Counted from the stretch's first letter, positions 1 to 10,097 are shown. The stretch: 64,000 nt of DNA from Dickeya dianthicola NCPPB 453 (GCF_000365305.1 NZ_CM001841.1:2182670-2246669), one strand, 5' to 3'. Program-made: numbers and translations. The notes: a model not told the origin generated them from the sequence alone.

Positions 1-30
1 AAGAACAAGAAAAGGCCGGCGGGTGAGAAA

Positions 31-55
31 CAGGCGCCCGGTTGCCGGACGCCTG
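31..55 (-). terminator. Terminator after ydgA
   Basis: A GC-rich inverted repeat (CAGGCG and CCGG arms, short loop) lies just beyond the ydgA stop codon. On the minus strand it is followed by a short T-rich run, as in an intrinsic terminator. Confidence 0.6.
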
Positions 56-62
56 CGAACGG

Positions 63-1625
63 TTACGGACTGACTGACGCGTCCGGCTGCTGTTCTTCCG
101 GCGTAGCCTGAGAATCATCGCCTTCTTCAGGCACGTTCTCCGCCGGCTGCGTGATGAACGGAGCGATGAACTCCGCCAGCGGAATTTTGCGGCCGTTGAA
201 GGTCACGGTACCGTCGCTGTACTGCAGCGAACTGGTGATGGCATTGTCTTTGGTCACGGTGACCTGACTCATCTGGCCGATGTTCGCCATCAGTTGCGCC
301 TGCTGACGCGCCATTTGTTCCAGCTGTTTTTTCTCGTCATCCGAAGAGGCTTTCGGCGCGGTTTGCACCATCAGTTCAGTGATCATATCCAGCGGCACGT
401 TGAGACGGGCATCCAGATTTTTCACCGACTGACGAATAATGGCTTCCTCATCGGACAGATTACCGGTCGGCGCCGCGCTTTTCTGCAGCGGATCGGTCAA
501 ATCCAGCGCCAGCGTGAAGGCGCTTTCGCCTTTGGCGTTTTTCCAACTGAATGGGGCAATCTTGACGCTAGGGTTACCTTTCAGCAACTGCGGCAGGTTA
601 TGCAGAACCAGCGCAGCCAGTTGCTGGTCGTAGACTTCCGGTGTGACCTGGTCGATATTTTGCAACAGCGACTGCAGGTTTTTCTGGTATTCGGTCATGA
701 ACTGGCGAGTGCCTTTGCCATCCAGCCCGGAAAAGTTGACGTTCATGTTCAGCGATCCCAGATTTTGATCGCGGAACAGCGCCGAGCCCAGGGTCAGCGT
801 CATCTGTCCAGCCAGGTTGGCGTCATCTTCGGTGGTGTGATTAACCAGCGCGAAATCGTTCAATGCCAGGCTATCGCTGCCCTGAACATCCAGCGCCAGT
901 TTTTTCAGCGTGAGCTTGACGTCGCCGACGTCGAGATCGAATTTGCCTTTGCGGGTATCGGTGTTAAGCGCCAGATCTTGCAGCGTCAGCTTTTCGTTCT
1001 GCCCTTGCAGATTCGGTTTCTCCATCACCAGATTAGCGACATTGCCGATCACGTTACCGGCCTGCAGATCGCCGGCCAGATTCACCAGCAGCGTGGTGCC
1101 GCTAAAATTGACCTTCATTTCCGGACCCTGCACGTCCAGCGCTTCCAGCGTGACGGCGGAGTGAGTATCGCCGCTGTAATCGATACGGCTATCGGCGGTG
1201 ATGAACGGTTTGTTTTTGGTCAGGTCAAACAGCGCTTTCACCGAGTCGGTGTTGGTCAGTTCGCCGTATACGGCCGCCATCGCCGGCTTCAGGCTAAACT
1301 GGCTGGCGGTGAGCGGGAAAGGACCGTGGAAGATCGTCGCGTTAAACACCACTTCTTCGTTCGCGGCCAACAGGTGCTGACGGGCGTTGGAACCGTCTGA
1401 CTGTACGACCAGGGCAAGCTGGCTTTTGAAGATCCCGCGTTGATAGTCGCGGAATGTCACCTTGATGCCCGCCTGCGGGTAAGCGTTTTTCAGCCCGCTG
1501 TTTAGATTGTCGGTGACTTCGCCAATGTGTTGCTCAATCTGTTTGCCGGTAAACCAGGAGGCGCCCCCCCAGGCTGCTGCGAGTGCAATAACGATGCCTG
1601 CCGCTACCACTGTTTTTTTGGCCAC
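63..1625 (-). CDS. ydgA: YdgA family protein (DUF945)
   Basis: 520-residue protein of the YdgA/DUF945 family, slightly longer than E. coli YdgA (about 500). A hydrophobic N-terminal segment (about residues 5-24) looks like a signal anchor, so the large polar remainder should face the periplasm. The end is acidic and proline-rich. Its precise function is unknown. It follows manA by about 60 nt on the same strand, and the ydgA-manA-fumC-tus order is that of the E. coli terminus, which supports orthology. Confidence 0.9.
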   Translation of the reverse strand: MAKKTVVAAGIVIALAAAWGGASWFTGKQIEQHIGEVTDNLNSGLKNAYPQAGIKVTFRDYQRGIFKSQLALVVQSDGSNARQHLLAANEEVVFNATIFHGPFPLTASQFSLKPAMAAVYGELTNTDSVKALFDLTKNKPFITADSRIDYSGDTHSAVTLEALDVQGPEMKVNFSGTTLLVNLAGDLQAGNVIGNVANLVMEKPNLQGQNEKLTLQDLALNTDTRKGKFDLDVGDVKLTLKKLALDVQGSDSLALNDFALVNHTTEDDANLAGQMTLTLGSALFRDQNLGSLNMNVNFSGLDGKGTRQFMTEYQKNLQSLLQNIDQVTPEVYDQQLAALVLHNLPQLLKGNPSVKIAPFSWKNAKGESAFTLALDLTDPLQKSAAPTGNLSDEEAIIRQSVKNLDARLNVPLDMITELMVQTAPKASSDDEKKQLEQMARQQAQLMANIGQMSQVTVTKDNAITSSLQYSDGTVTFNGRKIPLAEFIAPFITQPAENVPEEGDDSQATPEEQQPDASVSP

Positions 1626-1683
1626 GCTATATATTTCCTTGTTGGTTCACGGTGTTGTATCCCTCATCGGGGAGTAAATAGTT

Positions 1684-2868
1684 TTATACCATTAAAGGCC
1701 GGTTATAGACGCGGGCAATCTGCCCCTGTCCCTGAACCTGAACCGGTGATTCGCCGGCAGGGATAAAGCAGGATTCGCCTGGTAGCAGCGTGACCTGCTG
1801 AGCCCCTTTTTCCAGCACCGCCTGGCCTTCGACGCAAAAGACAATCGCCGCACTCTGCTGGCTGAGCGTCTGCGGCGCATCGGTAAGATAATGCAGTGAA
1901 AAGGCAAAGTCATCGACCGGGATAGGGAAACTCAGTTCGTTGGCCGTTTTTATCGGCGAGGTGAGCAGAGAAGCGGCAGGTTTCGATTCGAAACGGACGT
2001 TGGCGAGCAACTCGGGGATATCAATGTACTTGGGGGTCAGGCCGGCGCGCAGGACGTTGTCCGAATTGGCCATCACTTCCAGCGCCACGCCCTGAAGGTA
2101 GGCATGCGGGGTTTCGGCATACAGGAACATGGCTTCGCCGGGTTTCAGCGTGACGACGTTCAGCAGCAGTGGCGAGAACAAGCCGCCGTCATCGGGATAA
2201 AACTGCGCAATAAATCGGATGGTGTCCCAGGGGTCGCCGTGTTGGCTGTCCAGCACGCGATTCAGTTCCGCGATGGCCTGCGCTTTCTGTTCGCCGTTCA
2301 TGCTCAGCAGGCTGGAGAACAACGTGGTCAGCGTCTGGCTATTCGGGTGCTGCAAAAATGCGGCGATGGCCGGGTGAGCGTCAGCCAGCGGTTGCAACAG
2401 CCGGGCAATCTCGGCCAGCTCGCGAAAGCCGTTCATCGCCAGATAAGAGGTGAGGGCGAAGACCAACTCTGGTTTGTGGTTGGCGTCCTTGTAATTGCGT
2501 TGGGGAGAATCCAGCGCGATGCCGGCGGCATTTTCCCGCTCGAATCCCGCCTCGGCGGCGGATTTATTGGGGTGTACCTGAATCGACAGCGGTTGTTCGG
2601 CGCACAACACCTTGAACAGGAACGGCAATTCGCCAAAGCGCTGCGCTACCGCGTTACCCAGAAAACCGGGCCGATCGCTATTGATCAACTCCCGCAGATT
2701 GTGCGCTTGCCCTTGTTCGTCAAGCAGCAGGGAACTGCTTTTCGGATGTGCGCCCATCCACAGCTCAGCCATTGGAAGGTTGCCCGGGTTTTCAATCCCA
2801 TACAGTTCAGTTAACGCATGTTTACTGCCCCAGGCGTAATTCTGCACACTGTTGCGCATTTTTTGCAT
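1684..2868 (-). CDS. manA: Mannose-6-phosphate isomerase
   Basis: Type I phosphomannose isomerase, 394 residues. It interconverts mannose 6-phosphate and fructose 6-phosphate in the cytoplasm, serving mannose use and GDP-mannose supply. The expected zinc ligands fall at their E. coli positions: Q97 and H99 in the QVHP motif, E134 in HKPE, and H255 in ETPHAY. The start is the ATG after an AGGA ribosome site and matches the E. coli N-terminus (MQK...NSVQNYAWG). It is divergent from fumC and upstream of ydgA. Confidence 0.96.
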   Translation of the reverse strand: MQKMRNSVQNYAWGSKHALTELYGIENPGNLPMAELWMGAHPKSSSLLLDEQGQAHNLRELINSDRPGFLGNAVAQRFGELPFLFKVLCAEQPLSIQVHPNKSAAEAGFERENAAGIALDSPQRNYKDANHKPELVFALTSYLAMNGFRELAEIARLLQPLADAHPAIAAFLQHPNSQTLTTLFSSLLSMNGEQKAQAIAELNRVLDSQHGDPWDTIRFIAQFYPDDGGLFSPLLLNVVTLKPGEAMFLYAETPHAYLQGVALEVMANSDNVLRAGLTPKYIDIPELLANVRFESKPAASLLTSPIKTANELSFPIPVDDFAFSLHYLTDAPQTLSQQSAAIVFCVEGQAVLEKGAQQVTLLPGESCFIPAGESPVQVQGQGQIARVYNRPLMV

Positions 2869-3045
2869 AATGTTTTCCTGTCATTAAACAGATTGTTAAT
2901 TTTCATAACGGCGACGGTGGAGGCTCCGGTGAGGAAGGATGCACCGTCTTAATGCACGCCATGTTAATGCTTTATATGCCATGATTCCAGAAGGGTAAAA
3001 ATTCACACTCATCTGAAAGTGACTTGTTTTGCAAAGGAGAAAACC

Positions 3046-4443
3046 ATGTCAGACACTCGAATCGAAAAGGATTCCCTGGGGCCGATAGCCGTACCGGCAG
3101 CGCACCTTTGGGGGGCTCAGACCCAGCGTTCGCTGGAGCATTTTCGTATTTCGGAAGAGAAAATGCCGAGAGCGTTGATCGTGGCGCTGGCGCAAACCAA
3201 GCGGGCGGCGGCCCGCGTTAATATGGATCTGGGGCTGCTGCCCGCCGATAAAGGCGACGCCATTCTTCAGGCCGCGGATGAAGTGCTGAGCGGGCAGCAT
3301 GCCGGCGAATTCCCGCTGGCTATCTGGCAGACCGGTTCCGGTACCCAGACCAATATGAATATGAACGAGGTGCTGGCGAATCGGGCCAGCGAAGTGTTGG
3401 GCGGTGTTCGGGGCAATGAGCGGTTGGTGCATCCGAACGACGATGTCAACAAAAGCCAAAGTTCTAACGATGTTTTCCCCACGGCGATGCATGTGGCGGC
3501 GGTCACCGTGGTGCGCGAACACCTGATCCCTGAGCTGAACGTGTTGCAGCAAACGCTGGCGGATAAAGCCGCACAATTCGCCGATATCATCAAAATAGGC
3601 CGCACCCATTTGCAGGATGCCACGCCGCTGACGCTGGGGCAGGAGATTTCTGGCTGGGCGGCGATGCTGGCGCACAACCTGCGTCATATCGAAAACAGTA
3701 TCCCGCACCTGTGCGAACTGGCTTTGGGCGGCACCGCAGTCGGCACCGGTTTGAATACGCACCCGGAATACGCGGCGCGAGTGGCGGCGGAGCTGGCATC
3801 GCGGACCGGTCACCCGTTTGTCACTGCGCCGAACAAGTTTGAAGCGTTAGCCACCTGCGACGCGCTGGTCCACGGGCACGGCGCCTTGAAAGGGCTGGCG
3901 GCATCGCTGATGAAGATCGCCAACGATGTCCGCTGGCTGGCATCCGGCCCGCGCTGCGGTATTGGCGAGATTGCCATTCCGGAAAACGAACCGGGCAGTT
4001 CCATCATGCCGGGCAAGGTCAATCCGACGCAGTGTGAAGCCATGACCATGCTGTGTTGCCAGGTGATGGGGAACGATGTGGCGGTAAACATGGGCGGCGC
4101 GTCCGGCAATTTTGAATTGAACGTGTTCCGGCCGATGGTAATCCACAACGTCCTGCAATCGGTACGGTTGCTGGCCGACGGCATGAAGAGTTTCAACGAG
4201 CATTGCGCCGTCGGGATTGAACCGAATCGCGAGCGCATCAACCAGTTGCTGAATGAGTCGCTGATGCTGGTGACGGCACTCAATCCGCACATCGGTTATG
4301 ACAAGGCGGCGGAAATCGCCAAAAAAGCCCATAAAGAAGGACTGACGCTGAAAGCATCGGCGTTGCAACTGGGCTACCTGACAGAAGAACAGTTCGCCCA
4401 GTGGGTGCGCCCGGAAGACATGGTTGGCAGCATGAAGCCGTGA
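3046..4443 (+). CDS. fumC: Class II fumarase
   Basis: Fumarate hydratase of the iron-independent class II type, 465 residues, interconverting fumarate and malate in the TCA cycle. The lyase signature [10 protein letters not shown] lies at about residues 318-327, and the [16 protein letters not shown] and [12 protein letters not shown] blocks are present. The ATG at 3046 follows a clear AAAGGAG site and gives the family N-terminus ([12 protein letters not shown]), so an in-frame upstream codon at 3019 is not used. E. coli has fumA between manA and fumC; that gene is absent here. It converges with tus, and the two stop codons are only a few bases apart. Confidence 0.97.
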   Translation: MSDTRIEKDSLGPIAVPAAHLWGAQTQRSLEHFRISEEKMPRALIVALAQTKRAAARVNMDLGLLPADKGDAILQAADEVLSGQHAGEFPLAIWQTGSGTQTNMNMNEVLANRASEVLGGVRGNERLVHPNDDVNKSQSSNDVFPTAMHVAAVTVVREHLIPELNVLQQTLADKAAQFADIIKIGRTHLQDATPLTLGQEISGWAAMLAHNLRHIENSIPHLCELALGGTAVGTGLNTHPEYAARVAAELASRTGHPFVTAPNKFEALATCDALVHGHGALKGLAASLMKIANDVRWLASGPRCGIGEIAIPENEPGSSIMPGKVNPTQCEAMTMLCCQVMGNDVAVNMGGASGNFELNVFRPMVIHNVLQSVRLLADGMKSFNEHCAVGIEPNRERINQLLNESLMLVTALNPHIGYDKAAEIAKKAHKEGLTLKASALQLGYLTEEQFAQWVRPEDMVGSMKP

Positions 4444-4446
4444 TGC

Positions 4447-5373
4447 TTATATGCCGTCATCGGTGTACAGATGCAGCCTGGGGATCAATAGCCGCAAGGG
4501 TTTGGCTTTGGGACGGTGTCGGTGCTGAATGTTATCGGCGTCATAGTCGTTCAGCGCGCCCATCACGGGGACCGTGTCCTGACGGCATAACACCAGTAAC
4601 GGCGAAGGGCAGGGATACTGCACCTGCTTTTGCTGTTCCTGATACCAGACTCTGGCGATAGGCTGCACTTTCACCGGCCGTTTTATTTTCAGCGATGCCT
4701 GCTCCGGCAGGCGCTTTACATTCTGTATTTCCTGCTCCAGCAGCGACGCCCACTGTTCCTTACTGTACGGTGCCTGGCTGCGCCCGGCATGCAGGCTTTT
4801 CTCCAGCTTTTCCAGCAAGGCATCCCGGGTGAGATTTTTGATGATGTTCTTATTCGCCCAGCCAAATCGTACCGACGTCGGGTCGACCAGCAGGGTGAGG
4901 GTGCGGTAGGCGCTCAGCGTGATCAGCCCTTTTAGGTGGGTATGCACAAAATCGAAACGCTGCTCCGGTTCCAGCCCGGATTCCACCGTAATGATCTGTT
5001 CCAGCTCGTTTTTGCGCGTGTTGATGTCGGTAATTAACCGATGAGCTTGTAGGTATTCCGGTTGTTCAACCCGAAAGCACAGCACGCCGGGCAGGCGAAT
5101 CGCCGCTTTGCTGCTGACGGTTTCAGCGTGGTGATGAATAAACAGATGGCGAAAATGCTGCAAGCCGGTGTCGCGAGCGTCATCGCCAGTGACCGGCGTG
5201 ACGTGAATATGCGTGACCGGATCGTGCTCGGTGCCTTTCTCCACATGAGGAAGGGAAAAAATATGCCCGCCGGCGAAGCGAAATGCCCGAAACAGCTGAT
5301 GCATGTCGGCCAATTGTGCTTCAAGGGTGGTGAAGCAATGATTCATACGCGCGATCAGGTCGTAAGCGGCCAT
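4447..5373 (-). CDS. tus: Tus replication terminator protein
   Basis: DNA-binding protein that sits on Ter sites and blocks DnaB-driven forks from one side. It is about 308 residues, against 309 in E. coli. By my alignment the cytosine-lock residues are kept: RFDFVHTHL here matches RFEWVHRHL in E. coli (F140, H144, then L150). The C-terminal LKIKRPVKVQPIARVWY core is nearly identical. The start chosen (MAAYDLIARMN) aligns with E. coli MARYDLVDRLN; an in-frame ATG four codons upstream at 5385 overlaps the Ter site and looks less likely. The Ter site directly upstream implies autorepression. Confidence 0.95.
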   Translation of the reverse strand: MAAYDLIARMNHCFTTLEAQLADMHQLFRAFRFAGGHIFSLPHVEKGTEHDPVTHIHVTPVTGDDARDTGLQHFRHLFIHHHAETVSSKAAIRLPGVLCFRVEQPEYLQAHRLITDINTRKNELEQIITVESGLEPEQRFDFVHTHLKGLITLSAYRTLTLLVDPTSVRFGWANKNIIKNLTRDALLEKLEKSLHAGRSQAPYSKEQWASLLEQEIQNVKRLPEQASLKIKRPVKVQPIARVWYQEQQKQVQYPCPSPLLVLCRQDTVPVMGALNDYDADNIQHRHRPKAKPLRLLIPRLHLYTDDGI

Positions 5374-5383
5374 TACAACACTC

Positions 5384-5404
5384 ATTTAGTTACAACATAC
5401 TTAT
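5384..5404 (-). other. Ter site at the tus start
   Basis: Read on the minus strand, the core AAGTATGTTGTAACTAAAT matches the Enterobacterales Ter consensus (AGNATGTTGTAACTAA). It ends about 11 nt before the preferred tus start. With the usual polarity (blocked face at the AAGTATG end) it stops forks moving toward lower coordinates, that is, those that have already passed dif. Bound Tus would also cover the tus initiation region. Confidence 0.93.
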
Positions 5405-5595
5405 ATAGTCTACTCTAAACGCTCGGTTTGGCAACCCGCATGATCATCATTTCAGCAGGGAAAAAAAGCGCAGCACGCCGAAGGGGAGACTCACCGGCCA
5501 GCGAGTTCAGGCCCGGTGAGTCGCAGATAATACCATTGTTTGCAATAACATTATTCGGAATAATATTATTCGTGAATCTATGTGTGGTTCGTGAA

Positions 5596-6846
5596 TCACA
5601 CCCTGTTTTTCAGGGATTTCAGTTTAAACCCAAGCAACAGCGCCAACATCAGCAGGCATGACAAAAACAGCACCAGACCGGTCCAGCCGTAGTGATACCA
5701 GAAGAAACCGCCGGACGTACCAGCCAGGCTCGATCCCAGATAATAACAGAACAGATACTGGGATGATGCCTGGCCTCTGGCGCGCAGCGCGCGCACGCCA
5801 ATCCAACTGCTGGCGACCGAGTGGGCGGCAAAGAACCCCGCCGCGAACAGCATCATCCCGGCGAACATCACCAGCAACGAGCTGAACAGGGTCAGCAGCA
5901 GGCCGGACAACATCAGGGCAACACTGCCGACCAGTACCGACCCCCGACCAAAACGGGCGATCATCGCCCCGGCGCGCGGAGAGGCGTAACTGCCGGTCAG
6001 GTAGACCACCGACAACAATCCTACGACAGTCTGACTCAGGTTATAGGGCGCGCCCAGCAACCGATAGCCAATGTAGTTGAACAGGGTGACAAAGGTCCCC
6101 ATCAGCAGGAAACCCTCGGCGAACAATAGCGGCAAACCCGCATCACGCCAGTGCAGGCGGACATTGATCCACAGTGTTTTGGGCCGCAGCGAACCCGCGC
6201 GAAAATGGCGGGAGTCAGGCAAGATCCGCCAAAACGTCAGCGAGGCCAGCAGGGCGACCACGCCAATGCAGGCGATAGAGACACGCCAGTTGAAAAAATC
6301 GGTAATCACCCCGGTCAACAGGCGTCCGCTCATGCCGCCAATAGAGTTGCCGCTGATGTATAGCCCCATGGAGAACGCTACCACGCTGGGGTGAATTTCC
6401 TCGCTCAGGTACGTCATCGCCACCGCCGCCACACCGCTGAGCGATAAACCGACCAGCGCCCGCATGGCCAGCAGCCCTGCCCAGTTAGTCATCATCGAAC
6501 CAATCAGGGTACAGACCGAGGCCAGCAACAGCGACACCACCATCACATTTTTGCGGCCGACGGTGTCTGACAACGGTCCGGTAAATAATAACCCGACCGC
6601 CATAGTAATGGTCGAGACAGAGAGCGACAGGCTGCTGGTTGCCGGTGACACGCCAAACGCCTGCGACAGCACCGGCAGTATCGGTTGCACGCAGTACAGT
6701 AAGGCGAACGTCGCCAGGCCGGCGGAGAACAGCGCCAGCGTGACGCGAATGAATGTCGGCGTGCCTCGGGTAATAAACGGGTTTTTGTAAACAGGCGCGT
6801 GAGTGTTGCGTTGAGGTTGAATGTCATCGGTGACGGAAATGGACAT
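5596..6846 (-). CDS. ynfM: YnfM-like MFS transporter
   Basis: Major facilitator superfamily efflux-type transporter, about 416 residues and 12 predicted membrane helices. It aligns closely with E. coli YnfM: RGTPTFIRVTLALFSAGLAT, the motif-A-like GPLSDTVGRKN loop, and MTYLSEEIHPS are all recognisable. The ATG at 6846 gives an N-terminus of family length; TTG codons at 6873 or 6879 are alternatives because an AAGGA lies just before them. The substrate is unknown (the family includes arabinose and drug exporters). It is divergent from a LysR gene, as in E. coli, and that regulator probably controls it. Confidence 0.88.
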   Translation of the reverse strand: MSISVTDDIQPQRNTHAPVYKNPFITRGTPTFIRVTLALFSAGLATFALLYCVQPILPVLSQAFGVSPATSSLSLSVSTITMAVGLLFTGPLSDTVGRKNVMVVSLLLASVCTLIGSMMTNWAGLLAMRALVGLSLSGVAAVAMTYLSEEIHPSVVAFSMGLYISGNSIGGMSGRLLTGVITDFFNWRVSIACIGVVALLASLTFWRILPDSRHFRAGSLRPKTLWINVRLHWRDAGLPLLFAEGFLLMGTFVTLFNYIGYRLLGAPYNLSQTVVGLLSVVYLTGSYASPRAGAMIARFGRGSVLVGSVALMLSGLLLTLFSSLLVMFAGMMLFAAGFFAAHSVASSWIGVRALRARGQASSQYLFCYYLGSSLAGTSGGFFWYHYGWTGLVLFLSCLLMLALLLGFKLKSLKNRV

Positions 6847-6953
6847 TCCTTGTGCAGACAGCGGGGTACTCAAAATCAATCCTTATCCGGAGAAAATACG
6901 GCAAAAACATCAGTGAGCGCATCATAGAATTGGCTTGATTGTTTTGTATAATA

Positions 6954-6968
6954 TATTAATCATTAATA
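6954..6968. promoter_or_regulatory. Palindrome between ynfM and ynfL
   Basis: The perfect 15-bp palindrome TATTAATCATTAATA lies in the AT-rich divergent intergenic region, 16 nt before the ynfL start. It is a plausible operator for the LysR regulator, although no T-N11-A box was confirmed. Confidence 0.4.
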
Positions 6969-6984
6969 ATGATACTTTATAAAT

Positions 6985-7899
6985 ATGAATATCGAACTCA
7001 GACATTTACGCTACTTTATTGCCGTAGCGGAAGAACTTCATTTCGGGCGTGCCGCTGAAAAGCTGCATATCTCCCAGCCTCCGCTCAGTCAGCAGATACA
7101 GGCGCTGGAAGAGCAGATCGGCGCCCAACTGCTGGAGCGTAACAATCGCAACGTGCGCCTGACCCAGGCGGGCGAACTGTTCCTGAAGGAAGCCTGGGCG
7201 ATCATCAACCAGGTTAATCAGGCGGCGGAACACGCTGCTCGCATCCAGCGCGGAGAAATCGGGGAACTCAATATCGGTTTCACCTCGTCGGCGCCCTTCG
7301 TCAAACAGGTTTCGCGCAGTTTGTTGCAGTTTCGCCAGAGTTACCCCGACGTGCATATCCAGATGCTGGAGATCAACACCAAACAGCAGATTGCGCCGCT
7401 GCTTGACGGCAAGCTGGATCTGGGCGTGATGCGCAACAATCCGCTGCCGGAAACATTACGCCATCAGCTGTTGCTGCATGAACCGATGGTCGCGGTGGTA
7501 CATGAAGAACATCCGCTGGCCGCCGCCCCCGGCGGTCACATTAGTATTCAGCAACTGGCCAGTGAGCCGTTTGTGTTTTTCGCCCGGGAAGTGGGCACCG
7601 CGCTGTACGACGAAGTGCTGACGTTGCTCAAGAAATACGGCATTAGCCCTTACATCACTCAGGAGGTGGGCGAGGCGATGACCATTATCGGGCTGGTGTC
7701 TTCCGGTCTGGGGGTGTCTCTGCTGCCGGCATCGTTCCGCCGCATCCGGGTGGATGGCGTCAAATACCTGTCGTTGCAGGAAAAGGACGCTATTAGTGAA
7801 ATGTGGCTGGTCACCCATCAGCACCGACCGTTGAACACCGCCGCTCAGACGTTGATCACACTTATGCTGGGCAGTACCGTCAAAAATATGTGCGGTTAA
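6985..7899 (+). CDS. ynfL: YnfL-like LysR regulator
   Basis: LysR-type transcriptional regulator, 304 residues. The winged helix-turn-helix occupies the first 60 residues (LRHLRYFIAVAEELHFGRAAEKLHISQPPLSQQI), followed by a periplasmic-binding-protein-like effector domain. The N-terminus closely resembles E. coli YnfL, and the divergent pairing with ynfM is conserved. Its effector is unknown. By family behaviour it should repress itself and control the adjacent MFS gene. Confidence 0.9.
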   Translation: MNIELRHLRYFIAVAEELHFGRAAEKLHISQPPLSQQIQALEEQIGAQLLERNNRNVRLTQAGELFLKEAWAIINQVNQAAEHAARIQRGEIGELNIGFTSSAPFVKQVSRSLLQFRQSYPDVHIQMLEINTKQQIAPLLDGKLDLGVMRNNPLPETLRHQLLLHEPMVAVVHEEHPLAAAPGGHISIQQLASEPFVFFAREVGTALYDEVLTLLKKYGISPYITQEVGEAMTIIGLVSSGLGVSLLPASFRRIRVDGVKYLSLQEKDAISEMWLVTHQHRPLNTAAQTLITLMLGSTVKNMCG

Positions 7900-8015
7900 T
7901 CACATATCGAATCAAATATTTGACGGCTATTTACAAAAGCTCCACCATAGCCCCAGTTTTTTATTTTACAGCGTAAAAAATACTGATTACGCCTAATCGC
8001 AGGAGCCGTTTCAGA

Positions 8016-9233
8016 GTGATTGTCAGTGGTCAGCCGGGACACATCGATCAGATTAAACAGATAAATGCAGGCGGCGTTTATCGGCTGATCGATGAAAATG
8101 GTCCCATCTCCCGCATCGAGTTGTCAAAACGGGCCCAGCTTGCTCCTGCCAGCATTACCAAGATTGTGCGCGAACTGATGGAAGCCCATCTGGTACGGGA
8201 AACGGAGTATCAGGATATGGGCAGCCGCGGGCGCCCGGCTATCGGTCTGGTGTTGGATACCGAAGCCTGGCACTACCTGTCGGTACGGATCAGCAACCAG
8301 GTCATGACGCTGGCTCTGCGCGATCTCAGCGGCCATCTGGTAGTGGAAGAGTGGGTTGATTTACCTACAGAACATCCGCAATCGTTGCTTGAGCGCATCC
8401 TTGCTGAAATCGATCAGTTTTTTATTCGTCATCAGCGCAAACTGGAGCGCCTGACGGCTATCGCCATCACGTCGCCGGGTATGGTGGATTCGTCCACCGG
8501 CATTATTCATCGTATGCCGTTTTACGACGTGGAAGAGATGGCGATCGGCCCGGCGCTGGAAAAGCGCACCGGCGTACCGGTTTATTTGCAGCACGATATC
8601 TGCGCCTGGACTATGGCGGAGGCGCTGTTTGGCGCGTCACGCGGTTGCCAAAACGTCATCCAGATTGTCATCGACCATAACGTGGGCGCCGGCGTCATTA
8701 CCGGCGGCCGCATCTTGCATGCCGGTAGCCGGACGCTGGTGGAAATCGGCCATACCCAGGTCGATCCTTACGGCAAACGTTGCTATTGCGGCAATCACGG
8801 TTGTCTGGAAACCGTCGCCAGCATAGAAAGCATGCTGGAACTGGCCCAGCAGCGTCTGAACGGGTCAATGAGTTCGCTGCTGCACGGCTCGCCGTTAACG
8901 GTAGAGTCTTTGTGCGATGCTGCGCTCAAGGGCGATCAACTGGCGAAAGACATCATTGTTGATGTCGGCAATAACGTGGGGCGGATTACCGCCATCATGG
9001 TTAACCTGTTCAATCCGGAAAAAATTCTGATCGGTTCGCCGCTGAATCAGGCCGCCGATATCCTGCATCCCGCCATTATCGACTGCATTCACCGCCAGGC
9101 GTTGCCGGCCTACAGTCACCAGTTGCAGGTGACGTCTACCCATTTCTACAATCAGGGAACCGTCCCCGGCGCCGCGCTAATCAAAGATGCGCTCTATAAC
9201 GGCTCTTTGCTGATTAAACTGTTGCAGGGCTAA
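8016..9233 (+). CDS. mlc: Mlc, ROK-family repressor of sugar uptake
   Basis: ROK repressor, 405 residues, the orthologue of E. coli Mlc (DgsA). It represses PTS and sugar genes and is inactivated by binding unphosphorylated EIICB-Glc. The N-terminal helix-turn-helix (ISRIELSKRAQLAPASITKIVREL) is followed by the ROK fold with the zinc motif C256-Y-C-x4-C263, which fits the E. coli cysteines within one position. The start is a GTG after a GGAG site, and QPGHIDQIKQ matches the E. coli N-terminus. It is followed by bioD2, as in E. coli (mlc-ynfK). Confidence 0.95.
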   Translation: MIVSGQPGHIDQIKQINAGGVYRLIDENGPISRIELSKRAQLAPASITKIVRELMEAHLVRETEYQDMGSRGRPAIGLVLDTEAWHYLSVRISNQVMTLALRDLSGHLVVEEWVDLPTEHPQSLLERILAEIDQFFIRHQRKLERLTAIAITSPGMVDSSTGIIHRMPFYDVEEMAIGPALEKRTGVPVYLQHDICAWTMAEALFGASRGCQNVIQIVIDHNVGAGVITGGRILHAGSRTLVEIGHTQVDPYGKRCYCGNHGCLETVASIESMLELAQQRLNGSMSSLLHGSPLTVESLCDAALKGDQLAKDIIVDVGNNVGRITAIMVNLFNPEKILIGSPLNQAADILHPAIIDCIHRQALPAYSHQLQVTSTHFYNQGTVPGAALIKDALYNGSLLIKLLQG

Positions 9234-9419
9234 TCAAGCGCGCAATATCAATGCACGTAAAGCGATCAATGTACGCAAAACGTGGTTTTCCGTTGACAGA
9301 CAAAACATTGCGCTAACGCAAGCTGCTCCGGCGGCCCATCCCCTAGACTTTGGACTTCATCAGTAAGTTTTTTGAGGTTTATTTTTTTAGGCGGGGACTG
9401 CCGGAGTGATGTTTTCATG

Positions 9420-10088
9420 TTAAAGCGTATGTTTGTTACAGGAACGGATACAGCCGTGGGAAAAACGGTGGTATCGAAAGCGTTGTTACAGGCGCTGACG
9501 AAAACGGGCAAAACCGTAGTGGGTTATAAACCTGTCGCCAAGAGCTGTACGGAAACGGAAGAGGGGCTGCGTAACAAAGATGCGTTGGTGTTGCAGGAAG
9601 CGTCGTCGATCCCATTGTCTTATCAGCAGGTTAATCCAGTGTCGCTGCAGGAAGATGAAATCAGCGCCAGCGCGCTGGAGATCAATTACTGTGCGATGAC
9701 CGAAGGGTTGAACCAGCTCAGCGGATTGTCGGATATGGTGGTGGTCGAAGGCAGCGGCGGCTGGCGTACCTTGATGAACGACATGCGCACCTATTCGGAA
9801 TGGGTGGTTCAGGAGCAACTGCCGGTTGTGCTGGTAGTCGGGATCAAACTGGGTTGTATCAACCACGCGCTGCTGACGGCGCAAGCCGTTATTAACGATG
9901 GGCTGCCGCTGGTGGGCTGGGTGGCGAACCGCATCAATCCGGGTCTGGCCAACTATGCCGAAATCATTCATGCTCTGCGCGAAAAAATCCCCGCGCCTCA
10001 ACTGGGCGAGTTGCCGTATCTGCCTCGCGCCGAACAGCGGGACCTGTCCGCTTACATCGATCTTTCCGCGATTAAGCAGTCGTTCTAA
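9420..10088 (+). CDS. bioD: BioD2/YnfK dethiobiotin synthetase homologue
   Basis: Dethiobiotin synthetase-family ATPase, 222 residues, orthologous to E. coli YnfK (BioD2) and likely a second copy beside the biotin-operon bioD. BioD closes the ureido ring of dethiobiotin using ATP and CO2. The Walker A loop GTDTAVGKT lies at about residues 9-17 and VVEGSGGW is visible. The ATG at 9420 follows GGAG by about 10 nt and matches YnfK (MLKRxFxTGTDT). Whether it contributes to biotin synthesis is uncertain. Confidence 0.9.
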   Translation, partial: LKRMFVTGTDTAVGKTVVSKALLQALTKTGKTVVGYKPVAKSCTETEEGLRNKDALVLQEASSIPLSYQQVNPVSLQEDEISASALEINYCAMTEGLNQLSGLSDMVVVEGSGGWRTLMNDMRTYSEWVVQEQLPVVLVVGIKLGCINHALLTAQAVINDGLPLVGWVANRINPGLANYAEIIHALREKIPAPQLGELPYLPRAEQRDLSAYIDLSAIKQSF

Positions 10089-10097
10089 TCTGGCAGA

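Noticed and set aside
294..1400. Long plus-strand frame opposite ydgA
   Set aside because: Antisense shadow of a GC-rich gene; low-complexity composition and no domain.
5374..5385. Upstream ATG as the tus start
   Set aside because: It lies on the Ter site and extends beyond the conserved N-terminus of Tus; kept only as an alternative.
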